A DNA stretch of 64,000 nucleotides from Bradyrhizobium sp. RD5-C2 (GCF_019972155.1 NZ_BOVL01000007.1:62001-126000); one strand, 5' to 3'; numbered from the stretch's first letter, positions 18,366 through 27,127 are shown. Numbers and translations: made by a program. Notes: generated from the letters alone by a model not told the origin.

Positions 18366-19682
18366 CTATCCTGCGACGGCCGTCGGCAGGAATTTGGCGT
18401 CTTGCTCGACAGGCTCGCTCAACTCGTTCTCCCATTTTGCAACGACGGCGGTTGCGACGCCGTTTCCGATGACATTGGTCATCGTCCGCCCCATGTCCAG
18501 AAAGGCGTCGATTCCGATCAGCAGGACAAGGCCGCCCGCCGGCAGGCCAAAGGTGGGCAGGGTCGCAGCGGCAACCACGAGCGATGCGCGCGGCACGCCG
18601 GCGATGCCCTTGCTGGTGATCATCAGAAGCAGCAGCATCGCGATCTGGGTCGTGATCGGCATCTCGATGTTGAAGGCTTGCGCGACGAACAGCGCGGCGA
18701 AGGTCTGGTACATCATCGAACCGTCGAGGTTGAACGAATAGCCGAGCGGCAGGACAAAGCCGGTGATCCGCTCCGAAACGCCGAACTTCATCAGCTGCTC
18801 GATCATCTTCGGGAAGGCTGCCTCGCTGCTTGACGTCGAGAAGGCGATCATCATCGGCTGCCGGAGCAGGCGAAGCAGGTTCCGGATCGTGCCGCCGAGC
18901 ACGACGCTGCCCGCGCCGATGATGATCGCCCAGAGCACCGCCAGTCCGAAGTAGAAGGCGCTGACGAACTTTCCATAGGTGACGAGAACCCCAAGCCCCT
19001 GCGTGGTGATGACCGCGGCCATCGCTGCGAACACGCCGACCGGGGCAAAGCGCATGACGTAGTCGGTGAACTTCAGCATCACAGGAACGATCTGATCGAT
19101 CGACCGCGCGATGTCGGGGGCCAGCGTGCCCTTCACGGCGCTGAGCGCAAAGCCGAAGAACATCGCGAAGACGAGGATTTGCAGCACTTCGTTTCCGGCC
19201 ATCGCTTGCACGACGCTGATGGGGAAGACATGCGCGGCGAAGTCCTTGACGTTCAGGCTGCTGGTCTGGACATTGGCCGTGGCGTTGGCGTCGGGGAGCG
19301 CGAGACCAAGGCCGTGCCCGGGCTGCAGCAGGTTCGCGAGCACGAGCCCGACCGACAGCGACGCCACCGACGCGGTGATGAACCAGGCCAGCGATTTGAC
19401 GGCGACGCGCCCCACAGCACCGCCGCTCGCGCCGAGGCTGGAGATTCCCGAGACGATGGTCGCGAACACCAGCGGCGCGATGATCATCTTGATCATCCGC
19501 AGGAAAATATCCGACACAACTGTGAAATAGCCGGCGATCGCCTTGGCTTGTTCCGGGCTCGCGAGAACGTTGCACGCGTAACCCACGGCGATACCGAGCA
19601 ACAGGCTCACCATGATGTATGTGGTCAGCTTGTTCGGGGTCTGGGTTCTGCTGCCTGCCTGCATGACGTGATCCTTCGCCAC
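18366..19682 (-). CDS. Dicarboxylate/amino acid:cation symporter (DAACS family)
   Basis: 438 residues. Family hallmarks: RMIKMIIAPLVFATIVSGI near the N-terminus, the serine-rich re-entrant loop FSTSSSEAAFPKM, the helix-7 signature GYSFNLDGSMMYQTFAALF, and LPTFGLPAGGLVLLIGID toward the end. These are the substrate and sodium/proton binding elements of GltP/DctA-type transporters, which import dicarboxylates or acidic amino acids across the inner membrane. It is downstream of an aminotransferase and an IclR regulator in the same direction, suggesting uptake of a compound handled by that enzyme. Confidence 0.93.
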   Translation of the reverse strand: MAKDHVMQAGSRTQTPNKLTTYIMVSLLLGIAVGYACNVLASPEQAKAIAGYFTVVSDIFLRMIKMIIAPLVFATIVSGISSLGASGGAVGRVAVKSLAWFITASVASLSVGLVLANLLQPGHGLGLALPDANATANVQTSSLNVKDFAAHVFPISVVQAMAGNEVLQILVFAMFFGFALSAVKGTLAPDIARSIDQIVPVMLKFTDYVMRFAPVGVFAAMAAVITTQGLGVLVTYGKFVSAFYFGLAVLWAIIIGAGSVVLGGTIRNLLRLLRQPMMIAFSTSSSEAAFPKMIEQLMKFGVSERITGFVLPLGYSFNLDGSMMYQTFAALFVAQAFNIEMPITTQIAMLLLLMITSKGIAGVPRASLVVAAATLPTFGLPAGGLVLLIGIDAFLDMGRTMTNVIGNGVATAVVAKWENELSEPVEQDAKFLPTAVAG

Positions 19683-19762
19683 CGGAGAGTTGCAACGTCC
19701 GAGCTGTGGCGCGCCTTCCGGCGTCTCGGAGTGCTGCTAAACAATACGGAGAGCCGGTCCGG

Positions 19763-20944
19763 CTATCCGAGCTTTGACAGGACGGCCGTGCGGGCCCGGG
19801 TTGACGGTGCGTTGCGGGCTCGGATGGCCTCGATCAGGCGGTCGATGTCTTCAATGGTGTTGAACATGCCGAGCGACACGCGGATGCCGTCGCGCTCCGG
19901 CGAGATGCGGATGCCGTTCTGCGTGAAGTAGTCCAGCCAGTCGGCAGCAGGCAAGGCGATGACGTAGATGTGCGGCGCGCGATGCTGGCGCTCTCGCGGC
20001 CCGACCAGGCCGATATCAAGCCGATCGAGGCGGTCGATCAGGTAATCGCCGAGGTCGAAGCAGTGTTGCTGGATTTTCTCAATCCCGATCTGATTGATGA
20101 AGTCGATCGCCGCGCCGAGCGCCTGGATTGCCGGAAGGTTGAAATTGCCGAGCTCGAAGCGGCCCGCGGTCGCGGGCAGGGCCACGTTGTCCGGTCTGGC
20201 GATGAAGTCGAGCGGCGGTTCTGCAAGACTTGCCGCCGCGAGGTAGGCCGGCTCCAGCTCGGTCCGCGTCGCATCCCAGTACAGAAGACCGAGCCCCTGT
20301 GGCACGAGCAGGCCCTTATGCGTGCCGGAACCGATGAACGTGGCCTTGATGGCCTTGGCGTCGATCGGTACCACGCCGATGCCCTGCATCGCGTCTACGA
20401 CAAAGTAGAGCGAATGCTGCGCGCAGAGTTCGCCGACGCTCGCCACGTCGAAACGGTGGCCGGCATGGAAGGTGACGTGAGACATGGAGATTGCCCGCGT
20501 CCGTTCGTCGATATGCGGCCGGAAGCTTTCCGCATCCACCACGTCAGTCATGGGGATGAAGACGATCTCGACGCCCTTCTTCCGCAGATTGAGGAAGGCA
20601 TAGGCGTTATTGGGATGATCGCCGTGGATCATCAGAACCTTGTCGCCGGCGCGAAGCGGCAGCGCGTTGGCGGCGATGTTCATGCTCTCGGAGGTGTTCT
20701 TGGTGAACGCGATTTCGTGCGGCTCGACCCCGAGGAAATCAGCGACTTTCGCACGGGTCTCTTCGAGGCGGTTCAGCCAGATCTGCTTCGGGCCGGCGTT
20801 TTCGAAGCTTTCCCATAGGAAGCGTTCGTAGGCTTCCTTCACTGGACGGGAGAGAGGCGTTTGAAAGCCGCTGTCGAGGTACACCACGTGCTCCGTGGCC
20901 GGGAAGGCCTTGCGAACGGTTGCAACGTCGTAGTGCTGGCGCAT
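19763..20944 (-). CDS. Class V aminotransferase (PLP-dependent)
   Basis: 393 residues from the ATG at 20944, which has GGAG five bases upstream; a GTG two codons earlier overlaps that site and is rejected. Fold-type I PLP enzyme: YLDSGFQTPLS at the N-terminus, FTKNTSESMN for cofactor phosphate binding, FVVDAMQGIGVVPID with the cofactor Asp, and the Schiff-base Lys in GSGTHKGLLVPQG. It is related to cysteine desulfurases, isopenicillin-N epimerases and other class V members; the true reaction is not visible. It lies between the IclR gene (196-nt gap) and the symporter gene (80-nt gap), all on the minus strand. Confidence 0.88.
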   Translation of the reverse strand: MRQHYDVATVRKAFPATEHVVYLDSGFQTPLSRPVKEAYERFLWESFENAGPKQIWLNRLEETRAKVADFLGVEPHEIAFTKNTSESMNIAANALPLRAGDKVLMIHGDHPNNAYAFLNLRKKGVEIVFIPMTDVVDAESFRPHIDERTRAISMSHVTFHAGHRFDVASVGELCAQHSLYFVVDAMQGIGVVPIDAKAIKATFIGSGTHKGLLVPQGLGLLYWDATRTELEPAYLAAASLAEPPLDFIARPDNVALPATAGRFELGNFNLPAIQALGAAIDFINQIGIEKIQQHCFDLGDYLIDRLDRLDIGLVGPRERQHRAPHIYVIALPAADWLDYFTQNGIRISPERDGIRVSLGMFNTIEDIDRLIEAIRARNAPSTRARTAVLSKLG

Positions 20945-21140
20945 GATCACTCCGGTGGCTCAGGCGTGGGCTTTGGGCACGGCAAAACGTTCCGCCGGAT
21001 CGGCTGGCGGCGTCGATCAGTTCTGGTGTCGGCATGCGGACTTGGAGCGAGCTGCCTCAATCATGGTCAGCTCAATCATCTGCCCCGAGAATACACAGGA
21101 TTTGTGCGAGATCGAGATTAAATCCGGAAAACGAGAGTAT

Positions 21141-21950
21141 TCATTCCGAAAAATGAGAATCTTCGAATTCGTCTTCATATTCCTGTAGAATGGTTTCGGA
21201 CAACAGCGCCGCCGCCTCCTGCAATGGAGCGATGAAGGCGTCGAGGCCTGCGAAACCGACACGCGCCGCAGGCACAGATACGCCGAGGCATGCGATCAGA
21301 TCGCCGGCCGGCGAGACGATCGGCACCGCGCAACCTACGACACCCCGGACGAATTCCTCGTTGGTCTTCGCCCAGCCTCTGCGCCGGGTCTCCTCGAGCA
21401 AGGCCAGCAATTCGTCGGGGTCGGCGATCGTGGTCGGCGTGTACCGGACGAGGGCGAGTGACCTGACCAGCCGCTCGCGGACCTTCGCGGGCAGCCGGCT
21501 CATGTAGATCTTGCCCGTCGACGTGCAATGCAGCGGTGCCGCTTCGCCTGGATTGAACTGCAACGCCTGCTGTTGCTTGGAACGGACGCTGTCGACGTAG
21601 ACCACGACGTTGTCGCGGACGACGCCGATCTCGCACTGCTCGCCGATGCGGTCGGCCACTGCACTCAGCACAGCATGCCGGCGCACGGAGCGAAACGCTG
21701 CCCCAATCGTCTTGGCGGCGAGCGTCACCAACTTGCTTCCGACCACATAGCGCTTGGTGCCGAGCGCCTTCTGGATCAGGCCTCGGGCTTCGAGATTGCC
21801 GATCAGCCGATGCGCAGTCGGAAGTGGAAGGGAAAGCGCGGCGGCGATCTCGGCGGCCGACAGAGCCTTCTTCTGTTCGGCAACGAAGACCAGGATCGCG
21901 ATGGCCCGATCCAGCGGCCCGTCATTGGAGCTGTCAGGTTCGTTGGCCAC
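21141..21950 (-). CDS. IclR-family transcriptional regulator
   Basis: 269 residues. The N-terminal winged helix (~15-75) includes LSAAEIAAALSLPLPTAHRLI, written here in two parts: LSAAEIAAALS and LPLPTAHRLIGNL. The C-terminal effector domain carries the family's LHCTSTGKIYMSRLP and GVVGCAVPIVSPAGDLIACLG-type segments (VVGCAVPIVSPAGD). It is a dimeric cytoplasmic DNA-binding protein that senses a small metabolite. It is upstream of the aminotransferase and symporter genes in the same direction and is the obvious candidate regulator. The C-terminus is unusually acidic (QEYEDEFEDSHFSE). Confidence 0.92.
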   Translation of the reverse strand: MANEPDSSNDGPLDRAIAILVFVAEQKKALSAAEIAAALSLPLPTAHRLIGNLEARGLIQKALGTKRYVVGSKLVTLAAKTIGAAFRSVRRHAVLSAVADRIGEQCEIGVVRDNVVVYVDSVRSKQQQALQFNPGEAAPLHCTSTGKIYMSRLPAKVRERLVRSLALVRYTPTTIADPDELLALLEETRRRGWAKTNEEFVRGVVGCAVPIVSPAGDLIACLGVSVPAARVGFAGLDAFIAPLQEAAALLSETILQEYEDEFEDSHFSE

Positions 21951-22055
21951 GATCCATTCCTCGGTGTCGATGTCGCCCGCCAGCTTTACAACAAAGCAAG
22001 CGGAAAGGCTCCTTTCGGATCGCGATGCAGGCCTCGATATGAGGATCGCTGTGGG

Positions 22056-22511
22056 TTATCGCCTGAACTGTACGAGAAACATCCGCAACGAATCGTGCGG
22101 GCTCTCGACGTCCTCAATCAGCCAGCCGTCGGGACCGTTGACGACGATGAAGGTGAGCGTGACCGCGCGCCCCTCATTGTCGAACGTGACCGTCACATCC
22201 GTCTTGTCGAACTGCCGGCGCGGAATTGCGATCGAGATCGGGCCGAGCCGCCAGGTCGGGCTCTGCACCAGGAAATCGTACGGTGCGTCGTGCAGGGCGG
22301 TCCAGGCGCCGCGCAGGCTGGAATCGAAGAATTGCCGGGCCGTTTCGTCGTCGCGCGGCAGGCCATTCGAAAATGCCGGGCTGCCTCTTCCATAGTAGGC
22401 GTAGACGTTGCGGATCAGTGATTCCGGCGAACGGAACCCGGCGTCGGCACGGGCGGCCCCGAAGGCGGCCGCAACCAGCAGAAAACCCGCAAGGATCTGG
22501 GCGCGTTCCAT
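22056..22511 (-). CDS. Secreted protein, DUF3828-like
   Basis: 151 residues from the ATG at 22511, chosen because the protein then begins with a good signal peptide (MERAQILAGFLLVAAAFGAA, cleaved near ARADA). The mature part starts SPESLIRNVYAYYGRG and contains IVVNGPDGWLIEDV; this pattern resembles the DUF3828 family of small periplasmic proteins. Function is unknown. It is divergent from the ATP12 chaperone gene (70 bases between starts). Confidence 0.75.
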   Translation of the reverse strand: MERAQILAGFLLVAAAFGAARADAGFRSPESLIRNVYAYYGRGSPAFSNGLPRDDETARQFFDSSLRGAWTALHDAPYDFLVQSPTWRLGPISIAIPRRQFDKTDVTVTFDNEGRAVTLTFIVVNGPDGWLIEDVESPHDSLRMFLVQFRR

Positions 22512-22581
22512 CAGCTTTATTTGCCGTTGCCGCTGACGTATCTTGCAGGGAAATCCTCCCAAACGAAAGCCGGCCGGCGCA

Positions 22582-23367
22582 ATGCGCGAACTCTTCGACG
22601 ACGTTCCAGAACAATCCCCGCTCGATCCGCAGGAGGCGGTGCGGCGCCATATCCGCACGCCGCGGCGCAAGCGCTTCTACACCAGCGCCGGCGTGGCCGA
22701 GGCCGATGGTGGATTTTCGGTCACGCTCGACGGCAAGCAGATCCGCTCGCCCTCCGGCAAGCCGGTCGTGCTGCCGACCCGCGCCATCGCGGATGCGGTC
22801 GCGGCGGAATGGAATGCGCAGGGCGAGACCATCGATCCCATGACCATGCCGCTGACGCGCCTCGCCAACAGCGTGATCGAGGGGGTGATCGATCGCGTCG
22901 ACGAGGTCGCCGACGATGCGGCAAAATTCCTCGGCAGCGACCTGCTGTGCTATCGCGCCGGCCATCCCGAGACGCTGGTGGCGCGCGAGGCCCGGCATTG
23001 GGACCCGATCCTGTTCTGGGCCGCCGATGCGCTCGGCGCCCATTTCGTGATGGCGGAGGGGGTCATGCATGTCGGCCAGCCCGAGCCCGCGATCAAGGCG
23101 GCGCGGGCGGCGTTCCCGACCGATCCATGGTCGGTCGCTGCGCTCCATGTGGTGACGACGCTGACCGGCTCGGCGCTGCTGGCGCTGGCGCTCGCGCATG
23201 GCGTCCGTGACGAGGACCAGGTCTGGGCCGCTGCCCATGTCGACGAGGACTGGAACATCGAGAAATGGGGCGTCGACGAGGAGGTCGCCGCGCGCCGCGC
23301 CGCCCGCCAGGTCGATTTCAAGGCCGCCGCCGGCGTCCTGAGGGAGTTCAGGTCGGCCGCCGGTTAA
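22582..23367 (+). CDS. ATP12-family F1-ATPase assembly chaperone
   Basis: 261 residues from the ATG at 22582; an in-frame TTG upstream is unlikely. The N-terminal domain has KRFYTSAGVAEADGGFSVTLDG-type sequence (GGFSVTLDGKQIRSP) and LAAEWNAQ-like AVAAEWNAQGETIDP, followed by MTMPLTRLANS. The all-helical C-terminal domain contains RHWDPILFW and ALAHG. In mitochondria and alphaproteobacteria ATP12 binds the alpha subunit of F1-ATPase before assembly. It is a stand-alone gene here; the ATP synthase operon is not in the window. Confidence 0.9.
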   Translation: MRELFDDVPEQSPLDPQEAVRRHIRTPRRKRFYTSAGVAEADGGFSVTLDGKQIRSPSGKPVVLPTRAIADAVAAEWNAQGETIDPMTMPLTRLANSVIEGVIDRVDEVADDAAKFLGSDLLCYRAGHPETLVAREARHWDPILFWAADALGAHFVMAEGVMHVGQPEPAIKAARAAFPTDPWSVAALHVVTTLTGSALLALALAHGVRDEDQVWAAAHVDEDWNIEKWGVDEEVAARRAARQVDFKAAAGVLREFRSAAG

Positions 23368-23431
23368 CGAGGGGTTTACGGCGCCGGGCTAGCCTGCGGT
23401 TTGACCCTGCCGCCTGGCCGAGACCTCCGAC

Positions 23432-25012
23432 ATGGCTATCGCCGTCAATCCCGTGCTGCCGGTGCTCGCTTCGAAAGAGGCGGACAGCGTTGCGCCCGAC
23501 CTCACGCTGGAGGCCGGCAGCGTCGTCAATGCGCAGGTGCTGAAGGTGTTGTCCGCCGACCTGGTGCGGATCGCGATCGCGAGCCTGTCGATCGACGTCC
23601 AGACCGAGGTGCCGCTGCAACAGGGCCAGAATCTGCAGCTTGCGGTATCGCAGACCAGCGACGGCATCCGCCTGCAACTGGTCGGGCCGGGGGCTGACAC
23701 GGGCGATGCCGTGCAATTGTCGCCGGCAGCGGCCAACGTCACCGCTGCTCCGCAACCCGTCGCCACGGCGCCGAAGGCCGTGTTGACGCCGCTCGAGCGC
23801 ATCACCATCACCGCGACGGCGCAGCATGCGGCCGCCGTCCAGGGCAGCCAGGCGCCGCTGTTTGCCAACCTTGCGGCGGTCGCTGCGGCCAATCTGCCGC
23901 CGAAGCTGCAGGCTGCGATCGCGCAGGTGCTGGCGCAGCAGACCGGCCTCAACGAGAATTTGAGCGGCGATGCCGTCAAGGCGGGATTCCAGAAATCCGG
24001 CGTGCTGCTGGAGGCGACGCTCGCCGCGGCCGTAGCACCCGCGGGCGGCGGCGCGCCCGACTTGAAGGCCGCGCTAATCGTGCTGCGCCAGGCGCTGACT
24101 TCGCTCGGCGCCGGCGATGCCACAAGGCCCGCGTCCACGCCGCTGCAGCAGCAGTCGCTCGCCAGTGCCGGCACGGCGCCGAGCATCGTGCCGCCGTCAA
24201 TGCCCGAGCTCGAGGTTCAGGAGATCCTGCTGCCGCAGGCGCGCGTGCCGATTGCCGAGGATCTCACCCGCGGCGCCACCCGCCTCGCAGGCGCGCTCGC
24301 GGATGCGCTCGATGCCGGCCCGTCATCCGGCGGCGCGCTCAATCTCATTCAGGAAGCGTTGCACGAGCTCGGCAATCCGGCACGGCAGGGCGCCGCGCCG
24401 CGGGAGATGCTGCCCGGCGACGTGCCCGCACGCAGCAGCACGCCGCCACCGCCGTTTCACGGCGCGCTGCCGTCGGCGCAGGCCGTTGCGGAGCCGTCGA
24501 TTGCATCAGGCACGCCGCTTTCGACCGCCGCGCATCGCCTGCTGGAAAACACCGACGCGGCATTGGCGCGGCAGACCCTGCTGCAGATCGCCTCGCTGTC
24601 GGACCGTGGCGACGGCACGCGTCCGCAGCTCGACGCCATGGTGCCGCGCTGGAATTTCGAGATCCCGTTCCTGACCCAGCAGGGCACGGCGATGGCGCAG
24701 TTCGAGATTTCCCGCGACGGCGGCGGCAACGAGGTCGAAGCCGCCAAGCGGGTGTGGCGGGCGCGCTTCACGCTCGACGTCGAGCCGGCTGGGCCCGTGC
24801 ACGCGCTGGTCTCGCTGAACGGCGAGCGCACCTCGGTGCGGATGTGGGCCGAGCGTCCCTCGACCGCCGCGCAGCTGCGCGCCGGCGCTTTCGAGCTGAG
24901 CCAGGCGCTGACCAGGGCAGAGCTTACGCCCGGCGACATCGATATCCGCGACGGCAGCCCGCCGCAGCCCGCGCCCGCACGCGCCGGCCATTTCCTGGAT
25001 CGCGCATCATGA
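23432..25012 (+). CDS. FliK-like flagellar hook-length control protein (orphan)
   Basis: 526 residues. The middle is Ala/Pro/Gln-rich and low in complexity. The C-terminal ~130 residues form the FliK switch domain (Flg_hook): WNFEIPFLTQQGTAMAQFEI, then VWRARFTLDVEPAGPVHALV and SVRMWAERPSTAAQLRAG. FliK proteins measure hook length and signal FlhB to change export specificity. The stop overlaps the start of the next gene (ATGA), which encodes a FlhB C-terminal-type protein. The pair resembles B. subtilis YlqG-YlqH. No other flagellar gene is in the window. Confidence 0.82.
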   Translation: MAIAVNPVLPVLASKEADSVAPDLTLEAGSVVNAQVLKVLSADLVRIAIASLSIDVQTEVPLQQGQNLQLAVSQTSDGIRLQLVGPGADTGDAVQLSPAAANVTAAPQPVATAPKAVLTPLERITITATAQHAAAVQGSQAPLFANLAAVAAANLPPKLQAAIAQVLAQQTGLNENLSGDAVKAGFQKSGVLLEATLAAAVAPAGGGAPDLKAALIVLRQALTSLGAGDATRPASTPLQQQSLASAGTAPSIVPPSMPELEVQEILLPQARVPIAEDLTRGATRLAGALADALDAGPSSGGALNLIQEALHELGNPARQGAAPREMLPGDVPARSSTPPPPFHGALPSAQAVAEPSIASGTPLSTAAHRLLENTDAALARQTLLQIASLSDRGDGTRPQLDAMVPRWNFEIPFLTQQGTAMAQFEISRDGGGNEVEAAKRVWRARFTLDVEPAGPVHALVSLNGERTSVRMWAERPSTAAQLRAGAFELSQALTRAELTPGDIDIRDGSPPQPAPARAGHFLDRAS

Positions 25013-25272
25013 GCGAGACGCAGAACCAGCTCGCGGTCGCACTGCACTACGACCACGCCGGCGCGCCGCGCGTGGTCGCGAAAGGCAAGGGCGCGATCGG
25101 CGCCAAGATCATCGAGGTTGCCAAGGCCAACGACATCCCGATTGAGGAGAACGAGGTCTTGGCCGGCGCGCTCTCCAATGTCGAGCTCGGCGACGAGATC
25201 CCGGCCGAGCTCTACAAGGCCGTCGCCGAGGTGCTGGTGTTCGTGCTGCGGCTGTCGGGCCGGGTGCGCTAA
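25009..25272 (+). CDS. FlhB C-terminal-domain-like export switch protein
   Basis: 87 residues. It aligns with the cytoplasmic fragment of FlhB/EscU/YscU released after autocleavage: LAVALHYD corresponds to the residues just after the NPTH site, then RVVAKGKGAIGAKI, IPIEENEVLAGAL, VELGDEIPAELYKAVAEVL. There is no membrane domain and no NPTH motif, since the protein begins where that motif would be. This is the FlhX/YlqH class. The ATG overlaps the stop of the FliK-like gene by four bases, so translation is probably coupled and the two proteins may bind each other. Confidence 0.87.
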   Translation: MSETQNQLAVALHYDHAGAPRVVAKGKGAIGAKIIEVAKANDIPIEENEVLAGALSNVELGDEIPAELYKAVAEVLVFVLRLSGRVR

Positions 25273-25344
25273 CCCCTGTTGCCATCCTTTCACCACGATG
25301 GCATCCACCATCGTTATCGACACGAACCAACCCAAGGTCCTCTC

Positions 25345-26157
25345 GTGATTCATCGCCGCCGTGCGCTCGGCCTGCTTGCCGCCGCAGCCATTTTGCCGTC
25401 GCGCAGCTTCGCCAACGTCTCCTATCAGCGCAGCGAATTTCGCGAGGATCTGCAAAAGAGGTTCTTCGATCTCGGAACCGAGGGCACCTTCGTCGGCTAC
25501 AAGGTCGACGACTATCTGATCATCGCGAGCGACAAGGTTCGTTCGGGCGAGGGCAAATTGCCGGCCTCGACCTTCAAGATCCCGAACGCGCTGATCGCGC
25601 TCGAGACCGGCGTGGTGCAGGACCCGGACAAAGACGTCTTCAAGTGGGACGGCACAACGCGCAGCATCGAGGCCTGGAACAAGGACCACACGCTGCGCTC
25701 GGCGCTCGCGGTGTCGGCCTTCCCGGTGTTTCAGGAGATCGCCCGCCGGATCGGCGCGGAGCGGATGCAGAAGTATCTCGACGTCATCGACTATGGCAAC
25801 CGCGACATCGGCGGCGGCATCGACCAGTTCTGGGTGACGGGCAATCTGCGCATCGATCCGGTGCAGCAGATCGATTTCCTCGACCGGCTGCGCCGCGGCG
25901 TGCTGCCGGTCGGCAAGCGCAGCCAGCAACTGGTGTGCGATATCCTTCCCGTGACGAAAGTCGGCGATGCCGTCATTCGCGCCAAGACCGGCCTCACCGA
26001 CAAGGAGCACGGCTCGCTCGGCTGGCTGGTCGGCTGGGCCGAGAAGGGCAGCGACATCACCGTGTTCGCGATGAACATGGACTGCAAGACCCAGGCCCAG
26101 ATCGACGCGCGGATGAGCGTCACGCAGCAATGCCTCACCGATAGCGTCGGGCTGTGA
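25345..26157 (+). CDS. Class D (OXA-type) beta-lactamase
   Basis: 270 residues from a GTG at 25345 (AAGG upstream), giving an N-terminal signal peptide ending near RSFA. Active-site motifs are present in order: STFK (75-78, nucleophile Ser and carboxylated Lys), YGN (150-152), Trp in FW (162-163) and KTG (214-216). The second motif reads SAF (124-126) instead of the usual SxV. C-terminal GWLVGWAEKG and FAMNMDC also match OXA enzymes. It hydrolyses beta-lactams in the periplasm; spectrum is unknown. No integron or transposon is nearby, so it looks like a resident chromosomal gene. Confidence 0.9.
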   Translation: MIHRRRALGLLAAAAILPSRSFANVSYQRSEFREDLQKRFFDLGTEGTFVGYKVDDYLIIASDKVRSGEGKLPASTFKIPNALIALETGVVQDPDKDVFKWDGTTRSIEAWNKDHTLRSALAVSAFPVFQEIARRIGAERMQKYLDVIDYGNRDIGGGIDQFWVTGNLRIDPVQQIDFLDRLRRGVLPVGKRSQQLVCDILPVTKVGDAVIRAKTGLTDKEHGSLGWLVGWAEKGSDITVFAMNMDCKTQAQIDARMSVTQQCLTDSVGL

Positions 26158-26239
26158 CGACCTGATCTGCGTGCGCCGCGACTGGTGAGTGCCACGCGGC
26201 TCGACTACCATCCTCCGATAAATCAAAGCGGAGGAAATC

Positions 26240-26896
26240 ATGCAATCAGCATCCGTCTGGCTGTCGTCGCTCACGCTGGCCGCGGCCGGCGGCTGGCTCG
26301 CGGCCACAATGTTCTCGGCGCCGGCCACCAGCAAGGAGCCGCGCTTCCCGCAGCTCACGATGGATCAGCTCAACGACCAGCAGCGGCCGCTCGGCGAGGC
26401 GATCATGAAGGTGTCGAGCGTCGGCATCGGCGGGCCCTACAATCCGATGATCCGCAGCCCGGTGCTTGGCCAGCGGCTCTACGATCTGTTCTATTACCTG
26501 CGCTGGCAGACCTCGGTGCCGACGAGGCTGAACGAGTTCGCGATCCTAATCATCGGGCGGCAGTGGCGCTCGCAGGTCGAATGGTTCGCGCATGCACCGC
26601 TCGCGGCCAAGGCTGGCTTGTCGGCCGATGTGATCGCCGAGCTGAAAGCCGGCAACCGGCCGTCCAAAATGGTCGACGATGAGGCCGTGGTGTACGATTT
26701 CGTCACCGAGCTGACCACGACCAAGAAGGTTTCCGACGAGACCTATGCGCGGGCCAAGAAGATCTTCAACGATCAGCAAATCGTCGATCTCACCGCGCTC
26801 GCCGGCAATTACGTGATGGTCGCAATGCTGCTGGCAATGGCGGAGGAGACCGTGCCGCCGGGCAAGGAAGAGCCGTTCAAGGTGGGTGAGAAGTAA
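26240..26896 (+). CDS. Exported carboxymuconolactone decarboxylase-family protein
   Basis: 218 residues with GGAGGAAATC just before the ATG. An N-terminal signal or anchor (LTLAAAGGWLAATMFSA) is followed by a helical domain with LNEFAILIIGRQWRSQVEW and FAHAPLAAKAGLS, which match the CMD/AhpD-like core. The AhpD CxxC redox pair is absent, so a disulfide reductase role is unlikely. Relatives act on gamma-carboxymuconolactone or are uncharacterised; the export signal argues against a standard protocatechuate-pathway role. It is 82 nt after the beta-lactamase gene. Confidence 0.8.
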   Translation: MQSASVWLSSLTLAAAGGWLAATMFSAPATSKEPRFPQLTMDQLNDQQRPLGEAIMKVSSVGIGGPYNPMIRSPVLGQRLYDLFYYLRWQTSVPTRLNEFAILIIGRQWRSQVEWFAHAPLAAKAGLSADVIAELKAGNRPSKMVDDEAVVYDFVTELTTTKKVSDETYARAKKIFNDQQIVDLTALAGNYVMVAMLLAMAEETVPPGKEEPFKVGEK

Positions 26897-26959
26897 GGCG
26901 CTGCGCCGGTCGGGCGTGTTCAGACTAGACCGAGGTGCTATCGCGAAGGCGGTGCGCTC

Positions 26960-27080
26960 CCTCTCCCGCTTGCGGGGGAGGGTTGGGGTGGGGGCTCTCT
27001 CCACGAGTCGCATCGCGGACAGAGCCCCCACCCGCATCGCATCTTTGATGCGATGCGACCTCCCCCGCAAGCGGGAGAGG
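26960..27080. repeat. Nested palindromic repeat, multi-hairpin
   Basis: Outer arms of 22 bp (26960-26981 and 27059-27080) are perfect inverted copies. Inside them GGGTGGGGGCTCT pairs with AGAGCCCCCACCC, and GCATCGCAT pairs with ATGCGATGC. The whole would fold as one long branched hairpin. It lies between two convergent genes and belongs to the CTCTCCCGC family also seen at 45645-45792. Confidence 0.75.
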
Positions 27081-27127
27081 TGGAGCCAGTCTGCCGCGAG
27101 ACCGATTCACCTCAATCTCATCACGTA

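Noticed and set aside
24457..26358. 633-residue minus-strand frame across the FliK/FlhB-C/beta-lactamase region
   Set aside because: It overlaps three well supported + strand genes and shows only mirror-strand composition.
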